Positions 35,807-48,816 of a stretch of DNA of 64,000 nucleotides are shown piece after piece (position 1 is the first letter of the stretch; the number at the start of each line of letters is the position of its first letter). The notes under the pieces were generated by a model. The model saw only the letters and a program-made list of their open reading frames with translations, was not told the DNA's origin and ran no database searches. This DNA comes from Phoenix dactylifera (lineage: Eukaryota > Streptophyta > Magnoliopsida > Arecales > Arecaceae), in NCBI RefSeq assembly GCF_009389715.1, contig NW_024067925.1, positions 1 to 64,000 on the forward strand. The letters are read 5' to 3'. The translations under genes were made by a program, and so were the position numbers.

Positions 35807-37273
35807 TATATAATTCATTAAATCCTTTATTATAATTGTGGACATATTAGATTTTTTTAAGAATAATTGATTACTAATTTTGTGCTAGCTAAACAATTAT
35901 TATGATTGAGAACAAATATGTCAATTTAATGAATTATATATTAAAATGATTTATTACCTTATTAGAATAATTGATTGCTAATTTTGTGCTAGCAAAATAA
36001 TTATTGTGATTGAGATCTAATATGTCAATTCAAAAAATTATATATTAGAATGATTTATTACTTTACTAGAATAATTGATTGCTAATTTTGTATTAGCAAA
36101 ACAATTATTGTGATTGAGATCTAATATGTCAATTTAATGAATATGCATTAAAATAATTTATTACCTTATTAGAATAATTGATTGCTAATTTTGTGCTAAC
36201 AAGATAATTATTATGATTGAGATCTAATTTATCAATTCAATGAATTATATATTAGAATGATTTATTACCTCATTAGAATAATTGATTGCTAATTTTGTAT
36301 TAGCAAAACAATTATTGTGATTGAGATCTAATATGTTAATTCAATAAATTATATATTAAAATAATTTATTACCTTATTAGAATAATTTGATTGCTAATTT
36401 TGTGCGAGCAAAATAATTATTGTGATTGAGATCTAATATATCAATTCAATGAATTATATATTAGAATGATTTATTACCTTATTAGAATAATTGATTACTA
36501 ATTTGTGCTAGCAAAACAATTATTGTAATTGAGATCTAATTTGTCAATTCAATAATTAATTATTATGTATTAAAAAATTTCTAAATTTTTCGTTTGAATG
36601 GAATCTAGGAATTACTCCTTGAGGAGTACAAATGGAGGTATGATAAACTTCTTGGAGTTAGGCAAATTATTATCTTTTTTTAGAATAATTGATTACTAAT
36701 TTTGTGCTAGCTAAATAATTATTGTAATTAAAATCTAATATGTCACAATTGTAATAAAGGATTTAATGAATTATATATTACGAACAAAAATAAATAGACA
36801 CTTCTTTGGATTGTTAGCAATAAATAATTCATTAAATTCTTTATTACAATTGTGACATATTACATTTTTTTTAAGAATAATTGATTACTAATTTTATGCT
36901 AGCTAAACAATTATTGTAATTAAAATCTAATATGTCACAATTATAATAAAGAATTTATGAATTATATATTGCTATCAATCCAAAAAAGTGTATTTTTATT
37001 TTTGTTAGTAATATATAATTCATTAAATCCTTTATTACAATTGTGACATATTAGATTTTAATTACAATAATTGTTTAGCTAGCACAAAATTAGTAATCAA
37101 TTATTCTAAAAAAAGATAATAATTTGCTTAACCTTCAAGAGGTTTATCATACCTCCATTTGGACTCCTCAAGAAGTAATTTCCAAATCCCATTCAAACGA
37201 AAAATTCGAAAATTGGTTAATACATAATAATTAATTCATTAAATTGACAAATTAGATCTCAATTACAATAATT

Positions 37274-37578
37274 GGAACAGCGTAGCGACGGATAATTCAG
37301 AATCAACATAGGTCTAGTCCAGGGGACAAATCAATAGGAAATGCTATTTGCTTCTTAAGAAGAAGAACTTCTATGAAATGAAAGAGTTGGAACGGGCGTC
37401 GGATATCATATCAAAATAAAAAAGAAAAAAGGAAGAAGTGTTATCGAATGAGAAGATCTATCGACCTTTTATTTTTGTAAGGCTCAGCTTTCTACAGACC
37501 GAGGGGTGGAGGATCGTTTTGAGTCTTATGTTCTGGCGGGTATCTAATCCATTAGCTGAGATGTCAAGCCTACACCTT
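37274..37578. other. 305-bp insert of foreign-looking DNA, unit 2
   Basis: It begins GGAACAGCGTAGCGACGG, ends AAGCCTACACCTT, and splits an AT-rich repeat that is continuous in unit 1 (CAATAATT|ATCTTGCTAG). There is no target duplication and no inverted ends. The GC content is higher than the surroundings. It resembles organellar (perhaps mitochondrial) DNA in texture, but I cannot place it. Confidence 0.75.
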
Positions 37579-37871
37579 ATCTTGCTAGAAAAAAATTAGT
37601 AATTAATTATTCTAATAAGGTAATAAATCATTCTAATATATAATTCATTGAATTGACATATTAGATTTCAATCACAATAATTATTTTGCTAGCACAAAAT
37701 TAGCAATCAATTATTCTAATAAGGTAATAAATCATTCTAATATATAATTATTGAATTGACATATTATATTTCAATTACAATAATTATCTAGCTAGTACTA
37801 AATTAATAATTAATTATTAATAATTAAGAAAATTTAAATAAAAAATTCAAAAATTGGTTAATCCATTATAA

Positions 37872-38487
37872 CTTTAGGATGGTGGACTCAAAGCCTATGA
37901 ATGACCAAATTCATGATTTTGAAATACTGATCCACCAGCTTAGGACTAATGGAACCAATTGGATGAATCATTCCAGGTAGCATGTTTGATAGATAAACTA
38001 CCTAATTTCTGATTTGATTTTGCTAAGACTCTAAGCTATACCCAAGGAGGTCTCACCCTAATCCAACTTTGAACTTTATTAGAATTGAAGAGCAGCATAG
38101 GCTCAGCAGTAAAACCTTTACTAGACACAAAAAATAATGCTTATAATGTAGAGGCCCCCACATAGAAAAAATTAGAACCGATCCTACAAAAATAAGCATT
38201 ACAAAAAGAAACCCTACCACCCTACAAACCCTAACCACCACAATGGAAAACTTATCCAATCCCAGGAGCAGAAGAAGAAGAAAGAGGAAAGTGGTGTTCG
38301 TTTCTGTTATGTGTGTGGTCGGACCAACCATTTGTCTCCCTAGTGCTTCTATAAGAAGACTGCACCTCTTTAATCCAAGAAAAAAAGTCCACACACAACC
38401 AGTGCTCAAGTCAACATAGTGACTTTCAGCGCTGGCTCCTTCGAGACTACTTTCAGGTCTGTTTCTTTCGTTCCTGAAGTTAACATG
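37872..38487 (+). mobile_element. copia gag remnant, unit 2 (fossil)
   Basis: Same remnant as in unit 1 with few differences, ending at the ACATG that borders the solo LTR. Confidence 0.68.
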
Positions 38488-40235
38488 TGAGGATCTTAGT
38501 GTTATTTTGATGTTTACAAAGCCATTGAGGCCATATGGAAGTGCTAATGCCATGAACTCAATTGATCAAGATCATAAACACTTAAGGAAGAAAGAAGTGA
38601 TACATTCTTGATACATTCTCAATACACTGTTCATATACGATTAAAACAACTCTCAAGAACTCATCTAAGGACAAATTATTTAGAAGAACTTGAGAAAAAA
38701 ATCTAAATTTCAGTTTGACAAAGTTAAGAGTGAAGTTTTCTTGTTAAGGGGCAATTTTATCTTTTTACTAGTCAAAGAGATGAAACTTGTATGTGCCAAG
38801 CATCCTAAATTAATTGCAATATCTTTTATTGGTTTCATGTGCTAAACTAACCTTGAGATGCAGAAAATCAAGGTTAGAGTCGACCCCAGAAAGTTTGGAG
38901 TCGACTCTGATACATATGGTACACTTGGCACACCATTGGCAAGCTTGGCACACCATTGGCGCACTTGGTACAGACCTAGAGTCGACCCCAGAAGAATTAG
39001 AGTCGACCCTGGCATATTTGGCATGCTTGGCACAGGCTTCAGGCCGATCCCAGAAAATGGCACTATAGCTCGAGTCGACCCCAACAATTTTCACAAGAGA
39101 ATTGCTCTCTAGATTGCCTGTCAGAGTCAACCCCAGCCAAGCTCGAGTCGACTCTACTGCAGCTCGAGCCGACCCCAGAAAAGTTCGAGTCGACCCCAAC
39201 TTGAATCATCAAAAAAATGCTCTCTCGATTCCCTGTCAGCGTCGACCCCAGCTAAGCTCGAGTCGACCCCACTGAAGCTCGAGTCGACTCTAGGAATATT
39301 CGATTCGCCCCCAGTTTGGAACAATAAAAAACTGCTCTCTGAATTTTCTGTCAGAGTTGACCCCAAGGAAGCTCGAGTCGACCCCAGCTAGTGGCATTGT
39401 AGCTCGAGTCGTTCCCAGCAAAATTCGAGTCGACCCCAGCACGACTAACAGCATAACGGCTAGTTTTGCAGAAGTACATTTTAAGGCTTCAACGGCTATA
39501 AACGGCTAGTTTCTTCAATCCAACAGCCATAAATAAATTTTAAGGATTAGAAAAGTATTTAAGAGCCACTATTCATCAGGAAAAGATCTTTTTGTGAAAT
39601 TAAAAGGGTGTATTCAAGAGAAAACAAAATCCTAGAGTTCTTCATTCATTGCTTCATTCCAAAATCTGAAAGAAGGTGGTTGAGCAGATTTCAAGTAACT
39701 TCAAGAGCTTTACCAACCCCTTGAGGAGTGAAGCAACCTTGGCAAAGAAGAGAAGAATATCTACAAAGCGATAATTATTTTCTTTTCTCTTCTTTGAGTG
39801 CATACTTGTTTTATTTGCTCATTTAGGAACTTTAAACCTCTTATCTCTTATTCCTTGTAAGGTTTGTTGGCGAGCCTGTAAAACCAATGGTGTAGGTTAT
39901 TGGTGAGCCCGTAAAACCAAAGGTTAGGTTTAATTGGTGATCCTGTAAAACCAATTGTAGGATTTTGGATTGTGAGCCGGCAAAATAATCCAACTGTAAT
40001 TCGAGAGATTATAGTGAATTTCCAACGGAACGTGTAGAGAGTGGACGTCGTAGGTGCCTTGGGGTGCACCGAACAACTATACTTGTTTTGTGTTTGTATT
40101 GTATTCATTTTGCTTCCACTACACTTATACAATTCACATAAGCCAAATTACTCATCCATCTATAAATAAAAATTTAAGGTCTTAAAATTTAGAAAACCCA
40201 ATTCACCGCCCTCTAGGTTGTTATCTTGGGCAACA
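38488..40235 (+). mobile_element. solo LTR of the same Sirevirus-like insertion, unit 2 (fossil)
   Basis: 1,748 bp, TG...CA, flanked by ACATG at 38483-38487 and 40236-40240, exactly as the complete element in unit 1. Five diagnostic bases in the first ~88 bp match the 5' LTR and the remainder matches the 3' LTR, as expected for recombination between the two LTRs. Confidence 0.92.
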
Positions 40236-40480
40236 ACATGACTTTACCTGTTAGGTGCCAGCAAGTCACATGACATGTCAGGTTGGGACCATATATATAT
40301 AAGCTTTGCCAAAGCCCTCACTTGCATGTCCATGCAGACACAGCATTTCTTCTTTCCTTTTGAAATAACTTTTTTGTTGTGTAATTTGGATGTTGTATGT
40401 CTTGTATGTTTTTTAATTTCCCCCTTGTTGCATGTGAATTCGAATTATAGTTATTGATCACCGAACCTGACTTTGTCTAG

Positions 40481-40877
40481 TGCATCCTTTGACTCAAAAA
40501 TCAAGTTATGGGATGCGGAACTAGGAAGGCTTCTGTACAGTTTGAATGTTCATAGGTAATGAAGTGTAACTCAAAAGATGAATTCACAAATTTGTATATG
40601 CTTTATTGGGGTAATGTCTTTACTTTTTCTTATGAACAACGTGTTGTGATTTGTCAGGCTTCCCGTATATTCTGTTGCATTTAGCCCAAATGGTGAGTGT
40701 TTACTTCCTGGCTCAGATCAATGCGCACACATATGGTCCCTGAAAGAAAGGGGAAGTCTGTGAGGACTTACAGTGGGGAAGTGAAATTTTGTGAAGTGTG
40801 TTGGAACCAAAAAAGGTGATGAAGTAGCAGCCTGTTTCTCCAACAATACTGTATATGTGTTGGATTTTAAAATGTAG
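40481..40877 (+). pseudogene. HOS15-like 3' fragment, end of unit 2
   Basis: Exon remnants are 40481-40555 (75 nt, in frame: FDSKIKLWDAELGR) and 40658-40877. The first exon is correct here but the second has the same two breaks as in unit 1, so the breaks are old. Confidence 0.75.
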
Positions 40878-41069
40878 ATATTCATTAAAATTCTCAATCA
40901 ACTGAGGTAGCAGGCTCATTTCGTTGTACCCCTAGTGTTGGAGAGACAAAAATGGATTGTTCATGGCCCAAGCTAGAATGACATTAAAAAAAAAAAAGCA
41001 TTGTTCTTCAGGTGGCCAATTACTTTGACCTATAGATCAAAAAAAAAAAGCTACCTAGAGCGCTCCGAG

Positions 41070-41460
41070 ATATATTATTTTTATTTTTTTGGATGTGTCT
41101 GTACTAGAAATTTGTGAATCATCAGTCATAGCAGCAACAATAACAAAAAAAAAAAGAAAAAAAAGAAAAAAAAGAAAAAAAAGCACAGCTCTCATCCCTC
41201 TACACAGCTTTTAAAGAAGCCACTTGACGTCGCGAAAGAACTGAAAGATACAACTCCAACCCTCCAAATCTGCCTCGCTTCCAGAATGCACCCTCTTGGA
41301 TCGCGATCTAGCCGTCCAAAAACGTGTCGTCCTGATGGCGTAAGTCGCAATCCGCGTGTTCTGACGTCACTTGGCCCAGCATTCAATCGGTGCACCATAT
41401 AAAGGCCGGATACCCAGTCCGCGATTCTGTTGGCCTTTGGAACACCACATTGTCACTAAC
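41070..41460 (+). promoter_or_regulatory. orphan H2A-like promoter copy, unit 2/3 junction
   Basis: Same sequence as at the previous junction, with TATA-like CATATAAAGG near 41395. It again ends a few bases before the next unit. Confidence 0.75.
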
Positions 41461-41644
41461 TATGGCCTTTGATATGATGTGAAACTCATTCTATATCATA
41501 AAATTTATTTAAAGGGCTAAGCTCCTGTTAAAAAAGAATTCTACGTCCCAATTTTTTTGCCGACAATTCTGACAGTATAAAAATCATCTGCTGCTAGCCA
41601 TGGTCCTTGTATGCTAAGGTGGAAATTAATTAATTATATTTTTT

Positions 41645-41848
41645 GATATCTTTCACCTCTAAATTGAGTTATCCTAAAATCAACACATGGTATCATGCCT
41701 CACCAAGTTGCTTCAAAGGGCTTAGTCCAATGGTCATATCATTTTTGATATCTTTCACCTCTAAATTGAGTTATCCTAAAATCAACACATGGTATCATGC
41801 CTCACCAAGTTGCTTCAAAGGGCTTAGTCCAATGGTCATATCATTGAG
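41645..41848 (+). repeat. 102-bp tandem duplication, unit 3
   Basis: Two head-to-tail copies with a one-T length difference from unit 2. The continuous 82-codon frame through it is a by-product of the repeat. Confidence 0.85.
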
Positions 41849-43190
41849 CCAGGTTTGTTGGATGATTCTAAGATACTTTCTCTTCAGCTAGCATATGAAT
41901 TTGTGTTTTATATTAAAATAGATTAACTAACAGCAACCAACCTTGAGGTGATTTTAGAGGCTGATCATGGGCTAGGCCGGGCCTATATAAAATTTGACAT
42001 TTTCTGTGCCCAAGACCGGCCAATGATCAGCTTTAGATAATTTTGACCTGATTCCTAAGAGCTCTCTGCTAACGGGCAACCACACTATATATTATTGATT
42101 GACGACACATTTACCATGAAATAGGTGAGATATAAAGAGGCAATTGGCACATAGTCCCTTGATTGACCACCATTAGATATTTAATTCCTCTTGACCCATT
42201 GTCTAATTCATGTGCCATAATTCTGTTTAATTTTTAGTTCTTGGTCCTACACATTTATACCTGACTCGACATATAACTACAAATAACTATGCATATGGAT
42301 AAGTGTGTGCAGGAATAATACAACTATGTATAAGAACTAATCGAGTATTTGCAAACCTATATAAGTATTTGCAGGACTAAAAGTTAAATACCGACGGTCA
42401 AAAAACTGGGTGTAAAATGGTAATCGAGCTTTGAAGCTAGAAGCAAAGCACTGCTCAGCTTCACCTTTTGCTCTTCTGCTTTGCAATGATGACACCAAAA
42501 AAAAAAAACCCCATCATTTTGTAACCTCTGAAATCCACAAGTAGTTTCCCCCAAAAATATGCCGTACTTACATTGTGGTGTTTCTGACCAACATTCAGTT
42601 GCAACTTCTTGGCTCTTCTATCACCCCTTACTTCAATCTCATTCATCAGTATAGTTAGTTAATAAGAAAAGGATATTTTGGTGCAAAAGGCTTCTGTCAC
42701 TACGGAGTTAAAGAAAGGTGAAATATATTTTTTTTTTTGAATGAAAGAGAGAGGTGAAATATATATGAAGAGGCTGTTTTCATTGAACACGTAGCACCCA
42801 GGTTACTGTGGAGCAACCTTAATGATATGCCAAGACTGGCCCTCTTCCAAGTTTAATGTATAAGGAGCTTAAAAATATAAGAATGCAAATTGTCCAAACC
42901 AAGAATGCAATAAATACTCATAACATAAAATATCCACACAGAAGGCTCCAAAAGGATACTTGGAAAATCTGACGAACAAATGATACCTCATATTGATTTG
43001 TGAGATTTTTTTTTTTTGAGCTAGCCTATCTTCTTGCTTCATAAAAAAAGAAAATGTTGAAACAAAACACACTGGAAACCTAGTATATTTCATTGCAGTT
43101 CTCTCAGAACTTGAATAGTGGGCGATCAAGGTTGGACTTCAACGAGATCTTTTGTCCTCGTATATCTTTTCTGATTCTCGCTTGGTTGCG

Positions 43191-44453
43191 TCAGCAGAAA
43201 CATAATAAGCTACAAAATAGTCCATGAACGAAGCACAAGATCCCGCCAATGGAAAGGAAACGGTGATGGGAAAAGCCACAAGAAACTCTTGACTTGGAGT
43301 TAGACCTCGCTCCTATGACCAACATTGTGGATCCGACTATAACGATGATCCTGATCAAAGTGTTGAGCTTTTAGTATAGAGTCAGTAACAATGACGAGGA
43401 AATTTAGCAAAGCTGAAATCTCAATTTAAAATCTAGATATCAACAATATTCTCCATGATCTAGCACTTTCAAGACCAGAACAACAATATTCACAGGGGAT
43501 TCTATGTAAATTAGCAGTTAATCCAGGGGAAAGCCCTATAATGTCTAATATGTATTAGAAAGCATAGGGATGGATGATAAGAACCCCAATAAAAATCAGA
43601 CAATAGGAAGAGAGTAGAGAATATTTTTGATGTTATTCCAAATTCTTCCGAAGGCCGATAACTTTATTGGATGTATAAAATAGGCTACTCATTGAAATTT
43701 TTTTGTTAAGAAAAATCTCATATAGAAGTTATGTACATTGCGCATTGATTGAGTATACTCGATGTTAACTTACTTGGTTCGTTTAGGTTTATATATATTG
43801 CCCATGCAAAGAGAGATATTCTTTCTTTTTTTTCTTTTTTTCTTTTTTTCTATATGTTGTCTATTTATTTTTTGTTTTCTTCTGGTGTTCTGTCCTTTTT
43901 TTTTTTCCTACCCTTGCGAAGAAATCCATACTAGTAGATATTGGAGGCAGGAAAATTACCACGACACAATCAGGGTGGCTGCAGCCATTTTCTTGTTAAA
44001 AGATCTGGAGCGAATCCACATGCATCCACCAAGTACATTCGCGACGGCATGAGCTAATGCCAGAAGCCCAGCTGCTGCGAGTCCAAGCTTGTAAGCCTCA
44101 TGGACTGGCTCTTTGCACTCAACGAAGAACACCCTCAGGTGCTTCCCCTGCAACAAGACTCAAAAGCATAAGTAACATTATGATCGAAGACGCATTTGTT
44201 GATCAATTGCATCATAACTACAAAAATCATCAATTCTTGTCTTAGGGACAGAATTATGATGTCTTGTTCTTCGGTTGTTCTTGTTAAGGTTACTTTAAGT
44301 TTTTCTGCAGTCATAAATCAAATATATAGAAAAATGAAGAAGAAGAAGAAGTACCTTGTTTTGAGCTATCTCAGCTTCGATCCCTAGTATACCAGCAACT
44401 ACATCCATGATCACAATTAGAAGGCAGATAATCACACCTCCTGACATCCTCAT
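43191..44453 (-). CDS. DUF1218 family four-helix membrane protein, unit 3 copy
   Basis: Three exons, 44355-44453, 43960-44147 and 43191-43350 (99, 188 and 160 nt), give a 148-aa protein. It starts MRMSGGVIICLLIVIMDVV, a hydrophobic first helix or signal anchor at residues 5-25. Three more hydrophobic segments lie near residues 53-74, 90-110 and 126-147. Family features include RVFFVECKEP with C44, the GGC at 73-75, SRVSCGFSHH with C120, and FLSIGGILCFVHGLF. Compared with the family, one extra T in a run of four (minus strand, 43214-43217) shifts the frame after HGLF. The usual VAYYVSA tail is thereby replaced by a short Cys/Leu-rich end; a tail in the family frame would reach 43139. DUF1218 proteins sit in the endomembrane system, and some Arabidopsis members affect lignin and secondary walls; a wall role here is inference only. 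Confidence 0.85.
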
Positions 44454-45310
44454 TGTTACAGGTTTGATAACTGAACGATGGAGTGGGTGAGGATGAAGAA
44501 GTGATCTTAGTAGTTTGTTTATGTTTATGATGTACAGAAATACTTCACGTGGAGCAGTGGATAAAGGAAAAGAGGAGAGATTGATATTGATATATTCCTA
44601 TGAAAGTGTTTAACCTCCAAGAGGTTTATTATACCTCCATTTGGACTCCTCAAGGAGTAATTTACAGATCCCATTCAAATGAAAAATTCAGAAATTGGTT
44701 AATATATAATAATTACTTTATTGAATTGATAAATTAGATCTCAATTACAATAATTGTATCGCTAGCACAAAATCAACAATACTTAATTATTAATTTAGTG
44801 CTAGCTAAAGAATTATAGTAATTGAAATCTAATATGTCAATTCAATGAATTATATATTAGAATGATTTATTACCTTATTAGAATAATTGATTGCTAATTT
44901 TGTGCTAGCAAAATAATTATTGTGATTGAAATTTTAATATGTCAATTCAATGAATTATATATTAGAATGATTTATTACGTTATTAGAATAATTGATTACT
45001 AATTTTATGCTAGCAAAACAATTATTATTATTGAGATCTAATATGTCAATTCAATAAATTATATATTAGAATGATTTATTATCATATTAGAATAATTGAT
45101 TGCTAATTTTGTGCTAGCAAAATAATTATTGTGATTGAGATCTAATATTTCAATTCAATGAATTATATATTAGAATGATTTATTACCTGCAGTTCTGTTG
45201 TCTGGTTGTCCCCTCTCTCAAGATAGAACAAGACCTTCTCCCATATTCAATTGGTCACTAGAATCAAGGAATGCGCATGATCAAAGAACTTGATCGAGAA
45301 GGCCTCAGGG

Positions 45311-45410
45311 ACAATTTTCACAAATTTTACGAACAGAAGTCCTTATTTTCATATTTCTTATTCCTTACCTTAATTCTGAATCTACACTTTTGAAGAAAAT
45401 AAGTTTCTTG
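45311..45410 (-). other. rpl36: plastid rpl36 scrap (NUPT), unit 3
   Basis: ATG at 45352; it shares the GAAAATTGT variant with units 2 and 4. Confidence 0.62.
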
Positions 45411-47356
45411 AATATTTTTTATTAGAATAATTGATTACTAATTTTGTGTTAGCAAGTAAATGATTGTAATTGAGAACTAATTTGTCAATTCAATGAATTA
45501 ATTATTACGGATTAACTAATTTCTAAATTTTTCGTTTGAATGAGATCTGAAAATTACTCTTTTAGGAGTCCAATGGAGTTAGATAAACCTCTTGGAGGTT
45601 AAGCAAAATTATTATCTTTTTTAAGAATAATTACTACTTTTGTGCTAGCTAAACAATTTATTTTAATTAAAATCTAATATGTCATAATTGCAATAAAGGA
45701 TTTAATGAATCATATATAACTAACAAAAATAAATAGACACTTTCTTGGATTGTTTAGCAATATATAATTCATTAAATTCTTTATTACAATTGTAACATAT
45801 TAGATTTTTTTTAGAATAATTGATTACTAATTTTGTGCTAACTAAACAATTATTGTGACTGAGATCTAATATGTCAATTCAATAAATTATATATTAGAAT
45901 AATTTATTACCTTATCAGAATAATTGATTGCTAATTTTGTGCTACCAAAATAATTATTGCAATTAAGATCTAGTATGTCAATTCAATAAATTATATATTA
46001 AAATAATTTATTACTTTATTAGAATAATTGATTGCTAATTTTGTGCTAGCAAAATATTTATTATGATTGAGATCTAATATGTCAATTTAATGAATTATAT
46101 ATTAGAATGATTTATTACCTTATTAGAATAATTGATTGCTTATTTTGTGCTAGCAAAATAATTATTGTGATTGAGATCTAATATGACAATTCAATTAATC
46201 ACATATTAGAATGATTTATTATCTTATTAGAATAATTGATTACTAATTTTGTGCAAGCAAGATAATTATTTTAATCGAGATCTAATTTGTCAATTCAATG
46301 AATTAATTATTATGTATTAACCAATTTTTAAATTTTTCATTTGAATATGATCTCGAAATTACTCCTCGAGGAGTCCAAATGGAGGTATGATAAACCTCTT
46401 GGAGGTTAAGCAAATTATTATCTTTTTTTTAGAATAATTGATTACTAATTTTGTGCTAGCTAAACAATTATTGTAATTAAATCTAATATGTCACAATTGT
46501 AATAAAGGATTTAATAGACACTTCTTTGGATTGTTAGCAATATATAATTCATTAAATCTTTTATTACAATTATGACATATTAGATTTTTTTTAAGAATAA
46601 TTGATTACTAATTTTGTGCAAGCTAAACAATTATTATGATTGAGATCTAATATACGAATTCAATGAATTATATATTAGAATGATTTATTACCTTATTAAA
46701 ATAATTGATTGCTAATTTTGTGCTAGCAAAACAATTATTATGATTGAGATCTAATATGTTAATTCAATGAATGATATATTAGAATGATTTATTATCTTAT
46801 TAAAATAATTGATTGCTAATTTTGTGCTAACAAAACAATTATTATGATTGAGATCTAATATATCAATTTTAATGAATTATATATTAGAATAATTATTACC
46901 TTATTAGAATAATTGATTGCTAATTTGTGATAGCAAAATAATTATTGTGATTGAGATCTAATATGTCAATTTAATGAATTATATATTAGAGTGAAATATT
47001 ACTTTATTAGAATAATTGATTACTAATATTGTGCTAGCAAGATAATTATTATAATTGAGATCTAATTTGTCAATTTAATGATTTAATTATTATATATTAA
47101 CTAATTTTTGAATTTTTTGTTTGAATGGGATCTGAAAATTACTTCTTGAGAAGTCCAAATGGAGGTATGATAAACCTCTTGGAGGTTAAGCAAATTATTT
47201 TTTTTTGTAGAATAATTAATTACTAATTTTGTGCTAGCTAAACAATTATTGTATTTAAAATCTAATATGTCACAATTGTAATAAAGGATTTAAAAAATTA
47301 TATATTACTAACAAAAATAAATAGACACTTTTTTGGATTGTTAGCAATATATAATT

Positions 47357-48458
47357 GGGTTTTTTGCATAAATACCCTTCTAAATGTAGGATTTTGCATG
47401 AATATCCTTTCCAAATTGATATTTGCATGCATACCTTATAAAATATTTGTTTTGCTATTCTATCCTTTTTTAATTCTTATTTTTGTATATGTACCCATGC
47501 CATCTAACGCTGTTAAAAAATTAACAGTTTAAAAATTAAAATGACTAAAATATTCTTAATGGGTAAGCGCGCAAATAGAAATTTTTATAAGGATATACAA
47601 GTAATAGAAATTTTACCACGCTTTTGGATAAGAATTTAGGCAAATCTAATTAGTCATATCATAATTATGAGGTGCTGAGCGACCCATGACATACTAAGTC
47701 CAGTTAGAATAGATGACCGATGACCTACTAACTAAGTCCGTCTACAAGCCAAATTTCATATCACACTATTTTTTATCGAAATGTCTGATTGGACGGAACT
47801 TGGTGTCTCCCTGCCTCCCTCTGAGGAGGACATAAAAATCCCAGACCTTCTTCCAAAATCCAATTCCATTGCAGAAAACTGGCATATGACCCATGTTTAG
47901 TTGAGCGTTCCCTCACTTTCTACCTTCAAAAGTTAAAAGAAACACAAACCAAAAAACAGAAGGAAAAAAAGAAAAAGCCGGCAACCGAGACACCGGAGGT
48001 ATCAACAGTGTCATAGATCGAGAGAGAATCCTGATTGGCCGAGGTTCCTTTGGATTCTGTGAACCTATGCCCCTAGGGCTTTTCCTCCTCATTGGCTGGC
48101 ATTTCCCATCCCTTTAGAGAATAATAAGGCCATGGGAGCAAGCTAACAAGCTCCTAAGAAACCCATATCTCCTTCCTGTCTGCCTTGAAAACCGCCATAA
48201 ATTCACTTAAAAACGACCAATAGTACCACCACCCACACACACAAAAAAAAGAAGAGACTCTCTTGCTTGTTATCACAAAGCAAACTCATTTCTCTGAGCT
48301 TTTGCTGGATTTTAGGTGGCTTTGTGCAGCCTTTATCCTGATTTTGTTTCTCTTTTTCTGTTTCCATTACCACCAACTCAGTGCTGTTAAAGCCACCTAC
48401 TTAGCATCATTTCTGGTCCTTAGACTTAAGCCACCTTCTTTCCAACTCAAACCAGCAG

Positions 48459-48523
<65 letters not shown>

Positions 48524-48816
48524 GGGCCCAAGAGAATCGGGATCCCGATACGCAGGGGGCGGGTGGAAGCCGGGCACCGGGGGAAAGGGGGGTGGGAGGT
48601 TGGGGAGGAAAGAGTAAGGGTAATAACATCATTTCAAATTTTTTATTTTATTTTAATTAATATAAATATGATTTTTTTAACACCGTTAAAACAACCGTTA
48701 TATTAGGGGTATCTGTACAATAACAGAGTTTTATGAGGGTATGCATGCAAATATTAATTTTGAAAGGGTATTCACGCAAAATTCGTTATTTAGAAGGGTA
48801 TCCATGCAAAAAATCC
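47357..48816. mobile_element. Mutator-like element (Pack-MULE type), unit 3
   Basis: Same element and target duplication; the CT tract is 29 repeats (48463-48520). The internal open frame is disrupted by a shorter A-run, so it is not conserved as a protein. Confidence 0.83.

Larger units (their letters stand above)
31609..37860. repeat. AT-rich ~104-bp repeat array, unit 2
   Basis: Same organisation as in unit 1 but with extra repeats. About 618 bp lie between two ATCTAATATGTCA copies at 32846 and 33464, and about two more units near 36,000-36,210; both stretches are absent from unit 1. No TRIM is present. The 305-bp insert interrupts the right arm of the terminal palindrome. Confidence 0.88.
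28446..41465. repeat. tandem segmental duplication, unit 2 (13,020 bp)
   Basis: Its start CCTTTGATATGATGTGAAAC is identical to those of units 3 and 4, and the same ordered features follow. It contains noticeably more single-base insertions and deletions, mostly in homopolymers, than units 3 and 4, including some inside the DUF1218 exons. Confidence 0.95.

Noticed and set aside
37540-37560. Small-subunit rRNA fragment, from GGGTATCTAATCC in the 305-bp insert
   Set aside because: Only about 13 bases match the universal rRNA motif; neither flank looks like rRNA.
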